Of a stretch of DNA of 64,000 nt, positions 1 to 10,895 are shown one piece after another (within the stretch, counting starts at the first letter, position 1; every line of letters starts with the position of its first letter). The position numbers and the translations under genes were made by a program. This stretch comes from Harmothoe impar (lineage: Eukaryota; Annelida; Polychaeta; Phyllodocida; Polynoidae). The notes beneath the pieces are model-generated. The model saw nothing but the letters and a program-made list of their open reading frames with translations, did no database searches and was not told the DNA's origin. Location of the stretch: the NCBI GenBank assembly GCA_947462335.1, contig OX381716.1:1924845-1988844 (forward strand). Reading direction: 5' to 3'.

Positions 1-576
1 TCACCTTTTCTGCACAGCTTTCTTGCCTTCTGTCAATGAACGTCTCACTCTGGGGCAGAGTTGTTGCACAGACAAAGCATGGAGTAGCTGCTCAAAGAGT
101 GGGAGGTATATTTATTGGGGGAAACTTTAGCTGAGACACATGTTGCCCCCTGGGGGTGGTATCTAAGGGGACATCCGGGGCACGGATAAGGCAGCCATTT
201 TGTATTAATCTCCCAGTGGGAGGGCTAATACACAAACAGATCTACATGTAGAGTATGATGGGTGGGAGTTTCATAGGGACAAGGACACATGGTGATGGGT
301 CTTTTATATCATTGTGGGGGATGTTTGATTATCATATTTATTGAAACGCATAGTTACTGTATACTGTTTAACCCTTGGAGGATGGATGTAACTAAAAGAC
401 AACATTTGTTGTCTTTATGTACCAATGCAGCACGGAGAATGCCAAACATTGGGGATTGTCTCAACCCTGTATGGTAAGCAGGATGCTTGAATGCAGTGCT
501 GGCGGGTTACTTGCGATAGCTGCATTTATGCATCATGACAATCGAATCAAGGATGCATTAAGATATCGTCCATCCA

Positions 577-1287
577 AGTAGTATTGTATGTATCGGAACG
601 GGACTATAGTTAAGTACTGTTTATTACTCAATCGACCTGCAGCCAATCAGAGGCCTCCCTTTTGGCGGGAAATTCAAAAGCAGCCAATGAGAGGCCTCCC
701 TTTTGGCGGGAAATTCAAATAGGTCACGTGACCGGAAGTGACCTACTTCCGGTCACGTGACCTTTGGGCGGGAAATTCAAATAGGTCACGTGACCGGAAG
801 TGACCTACTTAAGAGGGTCACGTGACCACCATGTTGGCGGGAAATTCAAATAGGTCACGTGACGGGAAGTGACCTACTTAAGGGGGTCACGTGACTACTA
901 GGTTGGCTTTCAAAATAAGTCACTTGAGATTTTGATGGATAAATAAATTTAAAAAAAGAAAAAAAAAGCAAGCTGAAAAAAGCTTGCTAAAAAATAATTT
1001 AAAAATGTGGCTCTTTTTTTCTAGGGGGAGAGGGGCACTCTGGGGGGCACTCTTTAAGATGCATGGGGGGGGAGGGGGGGGAGGGGGGGGGGAGGGGCAG
1101 GGTTTTTTAAGAGTGAGACTCGCTTCTCTGCCCTCTCTAAAAGAGAGGGCAGAGAGGCGAGTCTACTTACCATGAAAGGTATCATGATTGCGTTTATGAT
1201 GATGTGCATCATGATGTGACTATCTTACAACTTTATGAGAAATAAGCAAGACATGGGCGTACTTACACGGGCTATTTGTAAACTAAT
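577..1287 (+). repeat. Left terminal inverted repeat of the 9.4 kb element
   Basis: It matches the reverse complement of 9256-9964 almost base for base (about 99% by eye); the match stops after GTAAACTAAT at 1287. In order it holds a promoter-motif array (about 639-901), an A-rich tract with a small hairpin (arms AGCAAGCT at 967-974 and AGCTTGCT at 981-988), a G-rich run capable of forming a G-quadruplex (about 1065-1097), and a hairpin with arms of about 22 bp (1115-1164). Confidence 0.93.
639..901. promoter_or_regulatory. Composite motif array in left TIR: CCAAT, E2F, TTCAAA, CACGTG, ETS
   Basis: Direct reading shows two CCAAT boxes (AGCCAATCAGAG and AGCCAATGAGAG) and four E2F-like sites of the form TTGGCGGGAAA (about 660, 701, 763 and 834), each followed at once by TTCAAA, the reverse complement of the CHR core TTTGAA. 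There are six CACGTG E-boxes (725, 754, 787, 819, 856, 888), most inside the palindrome GGTCACGTGACC, and several CCGGAAGT ETS-type sites abutting the E-boxes. In animals NF-Y, E2F, CHR, USF/TFEB-type and ETS sites combine in TATA-less cell-cycle promoters. That this array acts as a promoter or enhancer is inference. Confidence 0.6.
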
Positions 1288-2941
1288 GAATGTGACTTCT
1301 TCGTTAAAATCAGTATCTACAACTCTTTTAAGCCTAAGGCTTTTTCTTGAGTTTATTCTTTTGTTCAATTTCGGGCCCACCTCAAAAGAGGAATAGGCCC
1401 TCTGTAGCACTTGTCGCTTGCTCATCAATCAGAGCCGGGGTGTAGAAGGCCCCTGCCCTGTCGGGTACGTTCTCCCTCTGGTACGTTTTTGGTTAGTTTG
1501 GAGCTCTCAGTCGACTGTCTTATCCACCTTAAAAAAACCAGACTTTCGGTGTCTCATGATAAAACTGGTGCCTTATACTAAGTGCTGGATTACTTTCTCA
1601 TTTTTTTAGTGTTCTATCCGATGCTTATTTAATTTTTGCACTGATAAAAACGGTTAGCTTGTACAAACACGCGGTCTATTTAAGTGTTAAGTGTAGAAAA
1701 TGAACAGAACAGTGCACAGAAAATAGAGCTACCGACTACATTTCGCCCAGTCACTCAGCGGAGAACAAAAGAACTACTGACGTAGTGTACCCGCTATTCC
1801 GACAGTTGGCGCCACCGTTATACTTTTCCCGCGTGCGACATGAAGCCCTGGGGCGGGTACTGGCTGTTTTGGTTGTAGGTACCGAAACATAAAAAACTAC
1901 AGCCAGCCCAATGTCATGGTGAGACAGCTCTCTTATTTTTACCTTGAGTAGCGTCCGTAGGGCCTATGACAAAACTTAGTCCCGTACACTGAGCAGCTTG
2001 AGGTCTGAAGGCTCATACAGAAAAATGTGTGGGTGTGTGGGTGTGTGGGTTGCTTTACGCCTTAGTTAACAGCTATGGTCATTTCAAGAGCGGTGATGGT
2101 GATCGAATCTATTGGCCCTTTTACCGAGACAAGGGTTCTTTTACATCCCACACTACATAGCAGAGAGACGTCTAGCAGCCCCTAGAGGCCCCGCAGGGGG
2201 CTCGAGAGGTGCCGTGGAGAAGAGCAGATATCCACGAGAGGCCACGCCAACAACCAAATTCTATCTTTATCCCGCGAGAAAAGGAGATAAGAGTCAAGGT
2301 TATGAACTATCAAAAGATTTTAGAGTAAATTAAGTTATGAGATATTAATATAATGTACATATCTAGGGCCCGATATAGGGCCTCTGCAGATCCCCCTTCA
2401 GGGCCCCGATCCATGAGGCCTTAGAAACGGAGCTGGGTCATGTAACCAAGGGAGATCAGCAGTTGTTGATGTCGGCGCTGCCGATAACGCTGGTAAATGA
2501 CCGTTTTACTCATGTTTAGAGTCAGAATAGCTTGAGTATTACTTGAATATCGAAGAGTAGAGGTCAAATTACCCCAGACAAGGTGTTTCCATCTAGAAAT
2601 TCTCGACAGTATTTCCGAAAATTGCAAATATTGGTCCCAGCCCCACGGGGCCCCATACCGAGTATTAAAAGTTTGAGATGCAACTTTCATTCATGCTGTT
2701 GACCAATCAGGGGGCTCTGTTTTTACGACCTTGACTACATAGTAAAAGTGATTGACAACGTCAAATATCACTTGACGACGTCAAATATCGATCTGATATT
2801 TGATCCCTTGATATTTGATTCAAAACCCACATCGAGTGGGATAAAGCCTTTTATCATCTTTTGATTGTGAGGCATACACTTTTCTTACACACAACAGCTG
2901 TCATCTATCAAGGGGCTCTGGATAGGGGGTCCCCATGTCGA
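1288..2941. other. Interior of 9.4 kb element, left part, no gene seen
   Basis: Noncoding. It holds GTGTGTGGG repeats at about 2028-2050 and short palindromes rich in GGGCCC/GGGGCC at about 2170-2215 and 2365-2412. An E2F-like TTTTCCCGCG lies at about 1826. A block at about 2047-2115 recurs at about 4852-4920. Short open frames are under 90 codons and match nothing I recognise. Confidence 0.6.
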
Positions 2942-3143
2942 ATGTCGATCTTAGAAAATGACCATGTCACATGACAATGTCACTTAATAATGTTCATATC
3001 CCATGTCGATTTTAAGAAATGTTCATGTCACCTGTCACTATGATTTTTTGGGCCTCATGTCACTTGTCATTAGACCTCATGTCGTTTGTCGATTATAAGA
3101 AATGGTCATGTCACCATATCGAATTTAGCGGTCCACACCCATT
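2942..3143 (+). repeat. Diverged internal inverted repeat, left arm, rich in ATGTCA/CATGTC words
   Basis: Tandemly echoed phrases such as CATGTCGATTTTAAGAAATG and CATGTCACCTGTCACT occur here, and their reverse complements occur in the same order at 8508-8670. The shared edge phrase is GGTCCACAC near 3133 and GTGTGGACC near 8508. The inverted symmetry of the element therefore extends beyond its TIRs. Confidence 0.7.
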
Positions 3144-3355
3144 ATCAAGTGTCAGGGCATGTTGGCTGCTTGAACACGTAGTCTGTCATCACCCTTGTTT
3201 CTGTGCCTTATCTAAACAGGCAATTAGTGGCCGCTAGCCGAGAGTACCTCCCTGGTCGCCTCTCCCGAATCTGCTAGACGTCTCACTGATAGGAGTGTGT
3301 GGGTGTGTGGGTCTGTGTGTGTCTGTTCGGTCTGTGTGTGCACGCGTCTTGCACT

Positions 3356-3444
3356 CTAGTCTTGCGGACCACTGTTAAGCCTGTGGTTGGAGAGCGCGAC
3401 ATAGCCGCTTGCTACACTCTCTAAACAGAGGTCCGCAAGACTAG
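3356..3444. repeat. Short inverted repeat with perfect 15-bp arms
   Basis: The arms CTAGTCTTGCGGACC (3356-3370) and GGTCCGCAAGACTAG (3430-3444) are exact reverse complements separated by a 59-bp spacer. They could be a nested MITE remnant or a hairpin. No reading frame is associated. Confidence 0.7.
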
Positions 3445-4309
3445 GCCGGATCGCGCTCTTGCTTAAAGGTGCACCTCAACTCAGTGCGCCTTTAACAGCC
3501 GCCCCAAATAGGTGAAGTTCTTGACGCGGCACAGCGCCTCCCACCAGTAGCCAATCAGCGCGCCGAACGCCGGACACACCTCCACCGTGTGAGCCTCTAA
3601 GTAGGTCACACGAATCATACTAAGATACCGATCTCTTCTGTCGGTTCGTCGCGGTGGCCGTGAGTGATCGCACGGTCGCCAAGATTCACTGCCTTGATTG
3701 GCAGAGGGGGGGGCTGATTACCCCCCGTCGGATGAATTGCGGCGAAACCATAATCAATTTTTCGCTGTTTTAGATAAAAGAGATCCAGAGCTATCCGCTC
3801 GTCCAAGAATTATTTTTCTATCAGCCCGGGATCACCCTCAAATTAAGGCCTAAAGTCCAAAAACCCAAAATTTTTTCCCTATGGGATTTCAGTGTCTAAG
3901 CGTTTTTTGCAGCCCCAAGGAGCAGCTCACGGGCTCGAACCCTGTAAACGCTTTGACGCGCTTTCGTCGCCTTAGGCGACGTAGACCTACCCTATTTTTT
4001 TTTGGACCATGTTACCTGAACACGGATAATTTTTTTGTTTGGCCCAATGAGCTCACAGCTAGACTAGATACCTCATGTTTTGGATTGGAGAAATCAGCAG
4101 AGCAATAAAAAGCGCGGTGAGGCTAGTGTGGCCCCTGTGAGTTGTAAAATTGGTGCTAAATGTGGTAACCAGGCAGATGCTGAGTTCATTGATATTGTCC
4201 GTTAATGATACTTAAGGTGGATGTTGTCTAAAGTTTTAATTGATATTACCAATGTGGCCAATAATGACTTCACAGTTGGGGCCCTCGCCCGCAGGTCCCA
4301 GATTCAGGG
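3445..4309. other. Interior of 9.4 kb element, no gene seen
   Basis: Noncoding sequence. Phrases near 3925-4040 (CACGGGCT, GACGCGC, ATGTTACCTGA beside a T-run) have inverted counterparts near 7320-7400, another sign of nested symmetry. A 63-codon frame on the minus strand (3615-3806) is not recognised. Confidence 0.5.
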
Positions 4310-6735
4310 TATTCTTTGTTTATTGTGTGGCCCCTAAAGAGGGGCCGACTAACTCTTTAGAGTTAGTTAGATGCTGCCACTGTGCTATGCAACAGCAGCT
4401 ATTAATTACGCTTCATGTTGGGCGGCATGGATCACTTGATGGGTGATACCTCAAAGCTCAAACACGGCAGAGCCGTGTGTGGCATGCGAGGACCAGTGGG
4501 TCAGGGGTGATCCGTTGCAAACAGAATGCTGATCCGTGTGAGGTTCTGACTTTCTATAGTTTTTTATAAAGCCTTAGATATGGTGTGGTATTTTTCATCT
4601 CGCTATAGTTTAGTTGGTATTTAAGGAAACCGCCTCATTTCTATCAGAAATACACAATATTGAATTGTTTTTTATATTTTAATATATTAGAAGCGCGCTT
4701 TGTTGCCTATGTAGCTCATTATGCGTTGAAATGTTCGCGAGCATCGTAGGAATGTACAAAACCCCTATTGTGGCACCATCTGACGAAAGAGCGGAGAACT
4801 ATACTAGCGCGTTTCGTTATTCACATCTTTTGACAGGGACTTGGTTGGTGGCTTTACACCCTAATTAACAGCTGAAGTCATTTCAAGGGGGGTGATAGTG
4901 ATCGAATCTATGGATACCTGAAGGTGGAAAGCACACACCCTACACTTTTACCGAGGCAATGGTGGTGCTGCTCAAAGGGTGTGGCGAGCTAGACTGGAGG
5001 ATGTAATAACTAAGCAGCAGAAGGACCAAAAAGACAATCTCGTAGTAGTAGGTCTACTTAGATCTTGAGTAGCCGCCCTTGTGGTTATAATTACCTAGAC
5101 TAGTTGGCTCTGCCAGCCTGGTCAAGTGAAAATTGGTAAGGAGACTATGAACTAAGCTAACATCTCATAAGTTTTAGTTACCACCCCCTCACACCCGTTT
5201 AACAACGGATTCAGGGTCTAATTATGGAGACCCTAGAGTAAGATTAACAATATATCCCAATGTCTGTAGTAGACATTTACGACATGCAACCTGCCCCCTA
5301 GAAGGGATAGATCTGACCACAAGTCCGCAATATGGGACTCCCCCTCTGAGAGTATCAAGGTTTGCGTATAGTCTCTTGCAGGTTAATCTGTTATCTACCC
5401 CTTTGTCGACTTCGCCAAAATCCTGGGAGATTCACTTTAAACCTAAGGTCTACCCTTTTTATTCTTTGTTTATTGTGTGGCCCCTAAAGAGGGGCCGCGG
5501 TGTTGATTAATTACACCACATGTTAAGCAACATGAGATCAAACCTTCCTCAAAAGCGACAAGGCTCAGAGTCCTGTTGGACGGGAACCCTGTGTGGCATT
5601 TGAAGACGAATGGTTGAGTGATCTGTTGCACATGCCGTTCCGTGAGAAGTTCTGACTTTATATAGCTTTTATATCGCTTTAGATATGGTGTAGTATTTTC
5701 AATCTCACTATAGTTTAGTTGATATTTCAAAGAATCTGCCTCATTCTATCAGAAATACACAGCGTTGACATGTTTCTTATATTCAATATATTAGAAGTGT
5801 GCTTTGTTGCTTATTATAGGTCATTATGCGTTTAAAATGTTCGCGAGTATCGTGGAAATGTACAAAAACCCTATTGTGGCGTCATCTGACGAAAAGAGCG
5901 GAGAACTACACTAGAGCATGTAATGGCTAGACCAGCAGGCGGCAGCAGAGTGGTCAAAAGACAATCTCGTAGTAGTAGGTCTACTTGCATGTTGAGTAGC
6001 CACCCTTGTGGTTGTAATTACCTTGACCACAGGTCCGCAATATGGAGCTCCCCCTCTGAGAGTATCAAGGTTTGCGTATAGTCTCCTGCAGTTTAATCTG
6101 TTATCTCCTCCTTTGTCGACCTCGCCAAAATCCTGGGAGATTCACTTTAAACCTAAGTCCTACCCTTTTTTATTCTTTGTTTATTGTGTGGCCCCTAAAG
6201 AGGGGCCGCGGTGTTGATTAATTACACCACATGTTAAGCAGCATGAGATCAAACCTCCTCAAAAGCGTCAAGGCTCAAAGTCCTGTTGGACGGGAACCCT
6301 GTGTTGCTTTCGAGGACGAATGGTTGAGTGATCCTACCGATCCGTCAGAGGTTCTGACTTTATATAGCTTTTATATCGCTTTAGATATGGTGTAGTATTT
6401 TCAATCTCACTATAGTTTAGTTGATATTTCAAAGAATCTGCCTCATTCTATCAGAAATACACAACGTTGACATGTTTCTTATATTCAATATATTAGAAGT
6501 GTGCTTTGTTGCTTATTATAGGTCATTATGCGTTTAAAATGTTCGCGAGTATCGTGGAAATGTACAAAAACCCTATTGTGGCGTCATCTGACGAAAAGAG
6601 CGGAGAACTATACTAGAGCATGTAATCGCCAGACCAGCAGGCGGCGGCAGAGTGGTCAAAAGACAATCTCGTAGTAGTAGGTCTACTTGCATGTTGAGTA
6701 GCCGCCCTTGTGGTTGTAATTACCTAGCCTAGTTG
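4310..6735 (+). repeat. Large tandem repeat, about 711-bp unit, two close copies plus a diverged partial copy
   Basis: Positions 5314-6024 and 6025-6735 are adjacent copies offset by 711 bp: the phrase GACCACA(A/G)GTCCGCAATATGG opens each one at 5314 and 6025. A more diverged partial copy spans about 4310-5100. Each unit contains the short palindrome GGCCCCTAAAGAGGGGCC (4331, 5480, 6191), the phrase ATTCGTTT/GTTCGCGAGTATCGTGG, and GTAGTAGGTCTACTTGCATG. This is the centre of the 9.4 kb element. No protein is encoded. Confidence 0.8.
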
Positions 6736-8150
6736 ACCCTGCCGGCCTGGTCAAGTGAAATTAGTAAGGAGACCACCCATTAACGTGCTCCACAGTCTTT
6801 AGACAGTTAAGACTATAGTCAAGACTGGAGAATTTGGCGAGACGCCCCTCTGGGAGGTCATAATCCTCAATGTTAGGTGTTAGCTCATTAACATCAGATA
6901 CCATATTAACAACCCATTTAAATGTTCATTTTAATAGCAACTCACCCTATTCTGACAAAATCCTATTAGCAGGTAACCTCTGTGTAAACCATACTGCAAA
7001 CATCTGCTACTTCCAGCGTCTGCCTCGTGACTGATAGTGTACAACAAGACGAAGTGGGCAGAGATTAGAAAAAATGAAGCTCTTTATATAGCCGAGAGAG
7101 CAGCTAATCTGGATGTTCTAAGCTTGTTTTCACCTAGAGCTCCAACCCTCTTCCAGAGAGAATCAAATCGCTTTTCACCTGAACCCTTCCACCCCTAATC
7201 CATCAGCATGAAAAGAGAATTAACGAGTGTAACGTGCGCTACATGTATATGGGATTATAGCTGGTGAAGAGATAAAGCCGAGTCACCTGTGTATACAAAG
7301 ACTACAGGGGGTGATTAACGACAGGTGTGACGCGCCAGCCCGTGAACGGATTAAGCCAAAAAAAAATAAAAAGGTATGTTTCAGGTAACATGGGCAGAAA
7401 GACTGGAGTCGGTAGGTCGGATTTTTATTTTATTTTATTTTATTTTTTTAACATGAAAGTACTAGCCATCCTCCGTGGAAATTCTAAAAATGACCCAAAA
7501 AGTATAAAAATATGAAATTTTCTTCAAACTTGCTTAAAAAAAAACGTAGGGTCGACCCTGTTTTGCTAGGGTTGGTCGGGTGACCTGAAACAAACCTTTT
7601 TTTTTATTTGGCCTTATCTTTCAAGCTGACGCTTAAATTCAACTAGCCAGCCGCCGTCCACACCACTCACTGCGACAAGAGGAGGTGCTGTTGTTTTACA
7701 CTTGAGTCGCTTACCACATGGTCTCTACCTCACAGACAGACACGCGCCCCCTGTAGCTTTTTTTTGTTTTTTTTTGTATACACATGCTAATCTCATAACC
7801 CCCTTATCCGTTATACAGGTAACGAGTATTCTCTTTTAAAATAGCTGCCAGTCAGCTTAGCTCTAGAAGCAAGAAGGCGTGTATAGGTGCCTTATAAGTC
7901 GGCAGGGGGTAAATACTAGTGAAAAAGGAAGGCAGGTGTGCAGGTAGCTTTTCTAACAGACACGTGTGTGCACTAAGCTGCTTAAGTCTAAACCCTCCCG
8001 CAGTAGTCAGGTGGCATGTGAAAACTTACTTAACTGATCTCTTACATTGAGTAGAGTCTCTGTGCTGAGAGAGCCTTTTCAGCCGTTTAAGAGGATTAAC
8101 TAGGACAGGGTACATAAGGAGTGAAACGCCGAATAGCGGCTACTCAGTCT
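6736..8150. other. Interior of 9.4 kb element, no gene seen
   Basis: AT-rich noncoding sequence with several T-runs (about 7420-7450, 7595-7605, 7757-7778). No open frame longer than about 60 codons, and nothing I can assign. Confidence 0.5.
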
Positions 8151-8153
8151 CGT

Positions 8154-8511
8154 GCAGCACAAGCAGCAGCATCTAGCAGCGGCTTCAGCAGCAGCTGCAC
8201 GTGCAGCACAAGCAGCTGGCAGCGACTTCAGCAGCACAAGCAGCACGAGCAGCACAAGCCGTAGCATTTGTCAGCAGCATCCGTGACATCGTCAGCAGCA
8301 GCCCCCATGACCTTGTCAGCAGCACAAGCAGCCAGCAGCTGCTGGCAGCTGCTTCAGCAGCTGCTGGCAGCTGCTGCACGAGCAGTAGCACAAGCAGTAG
8401 CATCTGTCAGCAGCAGCAGCAGCAGCACAAGCAGCCAGCAGCTGCTGCATGAGCAGCACAAGCAGCACAAGCAGCAGCACCGACAGCAGCAGCAGCAGCA
8501 GCAGCAGTGTG
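8154..8511 (+). repeat. CAG/CTG-rich imperfect trinucleotide tract with CAGCTG clusters
   Basis: About 360 bp are built from AGC/CAG words with interspersed CAGCTGCTGGCAGCTGCTTCAG-type palindromic stretches. It ends in an uninterrupted CAG run at about 8483-8506. It produces overlapping frames of Ala, Ser, Gln, Cys or Leu runs on both strands, which are compositional artefacts. It occurs only on the right side of the element, with no counterpart in the left arm. Confidence 0.85.
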
Positions 8512-8670
8512 GACCACTAAAGTCGAGATGAAGCCTAGTGACATTTGACATGAAGCTTGAAAAACACAGTGACAGGTGACATGAGCAATTCTTAAAATCG
8601 ACATGAGATATGAGCATAATTAAGCGACATTGACATGCGCCATGGCTATTTTTTAAGACAAACATCATAT
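8508..8670 (-). repeat. Diverged internal inverted repeat, right arm
   Basis: This is the reverse-complement counterpart of 2942-3143; see that entry for the shared phrases. The CAG tract directly abuts its inner edge. Confidence 0.7.
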
Positions 8671-8757
8671 GTCATAGCCTCCTCATCCAAACCTCCACTA
8701 GTAGTGCTCTATAAGCGCAAGCTGTAAACCCTCTCCTCCCCTCGTGCACACAGGCGA

Positions 8758-9110
8758 ATTATCAGAGTCAGCCAATGGTGTCAATACCCCTCTCATACAA
8801 GGGTCGGGCGCTGCTGGACTATAATAGATGAGTCAAGGACCGTTCTACTGAGGGTCAGGCAGGCTAAGTCGGACATTCAATGACAGGTAAGTCTTTGACA
8901 ACCTTGCTTGAAAGTCTGGACAGCATTGACAGACTGGGGCATAAGGATCTCGCATGGTCAGACTTTCAAGCAAGTTTTGCTAAAGTCGCGTTATTGAATG
9001 TCCGACCTAGCCTGACCCACAGTAGAACGGTCCTTGACCCGTCTATTATAGTCCAGCAGTGCCCGACCCTTGGCTGAGAGCAGTTTAAGCGCCATTGGGT
9101 GTCTCTGATA
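8758..9110. repeat. Long hairpin (about 165-bp imperfect arms) inside the element
   Basis: The left arm (8758 to about 8925) and right arm (about 8953-9110) are inverted copies. Exact shared blocks include CTGCTGGACTATAATAGA, TCAAGGACCGTTCTACTG and CTTGCTTGAAAGTCTG against their reverse complements. The loop is about 27 nt. A strong 5' splice-site-like string (CAGGTAAGT) sits at about 8883-8891. This may be a nested foldback MITE or a source of double-stranded RNA. Confidence 0.85.
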
Positions 9111-9255
9111 TTTGCCTCTGTGTAAGACTATATTTCAAGCCAGAAAACTGTAATTAGCTTTCCAAGTTGTTTATTTAACAATATCTTAGCCTAGCAAGCA
9201 GCTGTCAGATGTCATCTAAGAAAAAAAATGTGAGCTGTTAATAGATTCAAGAGAA

Positions 9256-9964
9256 ATTAGTTTACAAATAGCCCGTGTAAGTACGCCCATGTCTTGCTTA
9301 TTTCTCATAGGGTTGTAAGATAGTCACATCATGATGCACATCATCATAAACGCAATCATGATACCTTTCATGGTAAGTAGACTCGCCTCTCTGCCCTCTC
9401 TTTTAGAGAGGGCAGAGAAGCGAGTCTCACTCTTAAAAAACCCTGCCCCTCCCCCCCCTCCCCCCCTCCCCCCCCATGCATCTTAAAGAGTGCCCCCCAG
9501 AGTGCCCCTCCCCCCCCTAGAAAAAAAGAGCCACATTTTTAAATTATTTTTTAGCAAGCTTTTTTCAGCTTGCTTTTTTTTTCTTTTTTTAAATTTATTT
9601 ATCCATCAAAATCTCAAGTGACTTATTTTGAAAGCCAACCTAGTAGTCACGTGACCCCCTTAAGTAGGTCACTTCCCGTCACGTGACCTATTTGAATTTC
9701 CCGCCAACATGGTGGTCACGTGACCCTCTTAAGTAGGTCACTTCCGGTCACGTGACCTATTTGAATTTCCCGCCCAAAGGTCACGTGACCGGAAGTAGGT
9801 CACTTCCGGTCACGTGACCTATTTGAATTTCCCGCCAAAAGGGAGGCCTCTCATTGGCTGCTTTTGAATTTCCCGCCAAAAGGGAGGCCTCTGATTGGCT
9901 GCAGGTCGATTGAGTAATAAACAGTACTTAACTATAGTCCCGTTCCGATACATACTATACTACT
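9256..9964 (-). repeat. Right terminal inverted repeat of the 9.4 kb element
   Basis: This is the inverted partner of 577-1287. The near-identity of the two arms means either recent insertion or ongoing homogenisation of the ends, because the inner inverted segments (for example 2942-3143 against 8508-8670) are much more diverged. On this strand the G-quadruplex tract appears as a C-run at about 9444-9476. A consensus-like 5' splice site (ATGGTAAGT) lies at about 9368-9376. Confidence 0.93.
9640..9902. promoter_or_regulatory. Mirror copy of the CCAAT/E2F/E-box/ETS array in right TIR
   Basis: This is the inverted copy of 639-901, with the same four TTTCCCGCC-type sites each preceded by TTTGAA, six CACGTG palindromes, ETS sites, and two ATTGG (inverted CCAAT) boxes next to the outer edge. 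The whole element therefore carries about twelve CACGTG and eight E2F-like sites, all in its ends and none clustered like this in the interior. Confidence 0.6.
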
Positions 9965-9970
9965 CATCCA

Positions 9971-10895
9971 TAAGGGTAAAATGGGTGGTCTGTACATGAA
10001 GTGTATCAGTAACACTAAACACTGATGAGTTTACATTGCTTCCTATATTTTTCTTGTTGTACCAAAACATGTTTTTGTGCAGAGGGGGCAATTGAATATC
10101 CAGAGATAAAAACCTAATCATCCCGGTGTAGCATTTCTCAACTGATCTCTCCGCGTGACTTATAAACTGATTATTTGCATCCACCTCTCTGATATTGGTA
10201 TTTTTGTATTGTTGGAAAGGGAGCTTCCCCTATCTAGGTACCTTCTAACCTGATCATATCTACATGTATACAAAATGTTTTCTCAGAGGGTTGAGTGTAG
10301 ACCAAATGTATCAATATTTAAAGAGATATACAATATATAAATGAACTGCATGTCACATGATGAGCTTTGATAATAATGAAGAACAACAGTGGAAGAACCA
10401 GATGGAAGGACAAGAAAAGAACTGAAATGACATCTTTTACAGGAACAAAATTGATTGCTGACGGATGCAGTTTAGTTAGGACCCTCTACATTGGAGATTA
10501 TCAAGCCTTTAAAGATAAAATAATGCCCTAATTCATTTTGTACTTGAATGTCAAGATGCATTGAGGAAGCTCTGTTGAGTAACTCACCAGTGCTGCATTA
10601 AAGCATCATGCCCAACCATATAGGGTTAATACACTCCTGAAGGGTCTGCATCATGCACTAATACAGCACTAGCCAGTTACTTACTTGGGCAGCATCCATA
10701 AGTCTCACGGGGCCGCGAGGAAAGCTGCCAATGCTTAACCCCCCCCCCACAATAAGACAACTAGGGGCAGAGATAGCTGTATTAAATCATGAGCCACCAC
10801 AGAGCCCCCTCAGTGGTGGAATGCAGAACTACTGCCTCAGGTATCAGTGGCATGGTTTCTGATTCAGATTTAATAACAGCAACCCAGCAGACCCT
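9971..10895 (+). repeat. Recent duplicate pair, first copy
   Basis: From about 10060 onward this is essentially identical to about 13825-14638 (apart from a homopolymer C-run, CCCCCCCCC against CCCCCCCC, near 10741 and 14490). It is far closer to that copy than to copy 3 at 30975-31875. The identity ends abruptly after AACCCAGCA, where copy 2 switches to sequence equivalent to 34405 in copy 3. Confidence 0.85.

Larger units (their letters stand above)
577..9964. mobile_element. 9.4 kb non-coding DNA transposon with long TIRs and 6-bp TSD (Polinton-like ends)
   Basis: The element begins AGTAGTATTGTATG and ends CATACTATACTACT, which are inverted with one mismatch. It is flanked by a perfect 6-bp direct repeat CATCCA (571-576 and 9965-9970). 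TIRs of about 710 bp are near-identical. The matching duplicated sites at about 13715 and 30968 lack the insert; the latter reads CCATCCATAAAGGGT, which is the expected empty site. Six-base duplications, AG-starting ends and TIRs of several hundred bp are known for Polinton/Maverick elements. Ginger, Dada and IS3EU families also make duplications of about this size. No DNA polymerase B, integrase, protease or ATPase reading frame is present, so it would be a non-autonomous derivative. The superfamily assignment is inference. Confidence 0.85.

Noticed and set aside
8185..8668. Overlapping Cys-, Ala-, Ser- and Gln-rich frames on both strands
   Set aside because: All are translations of the CAG/CTG tract in different phases.
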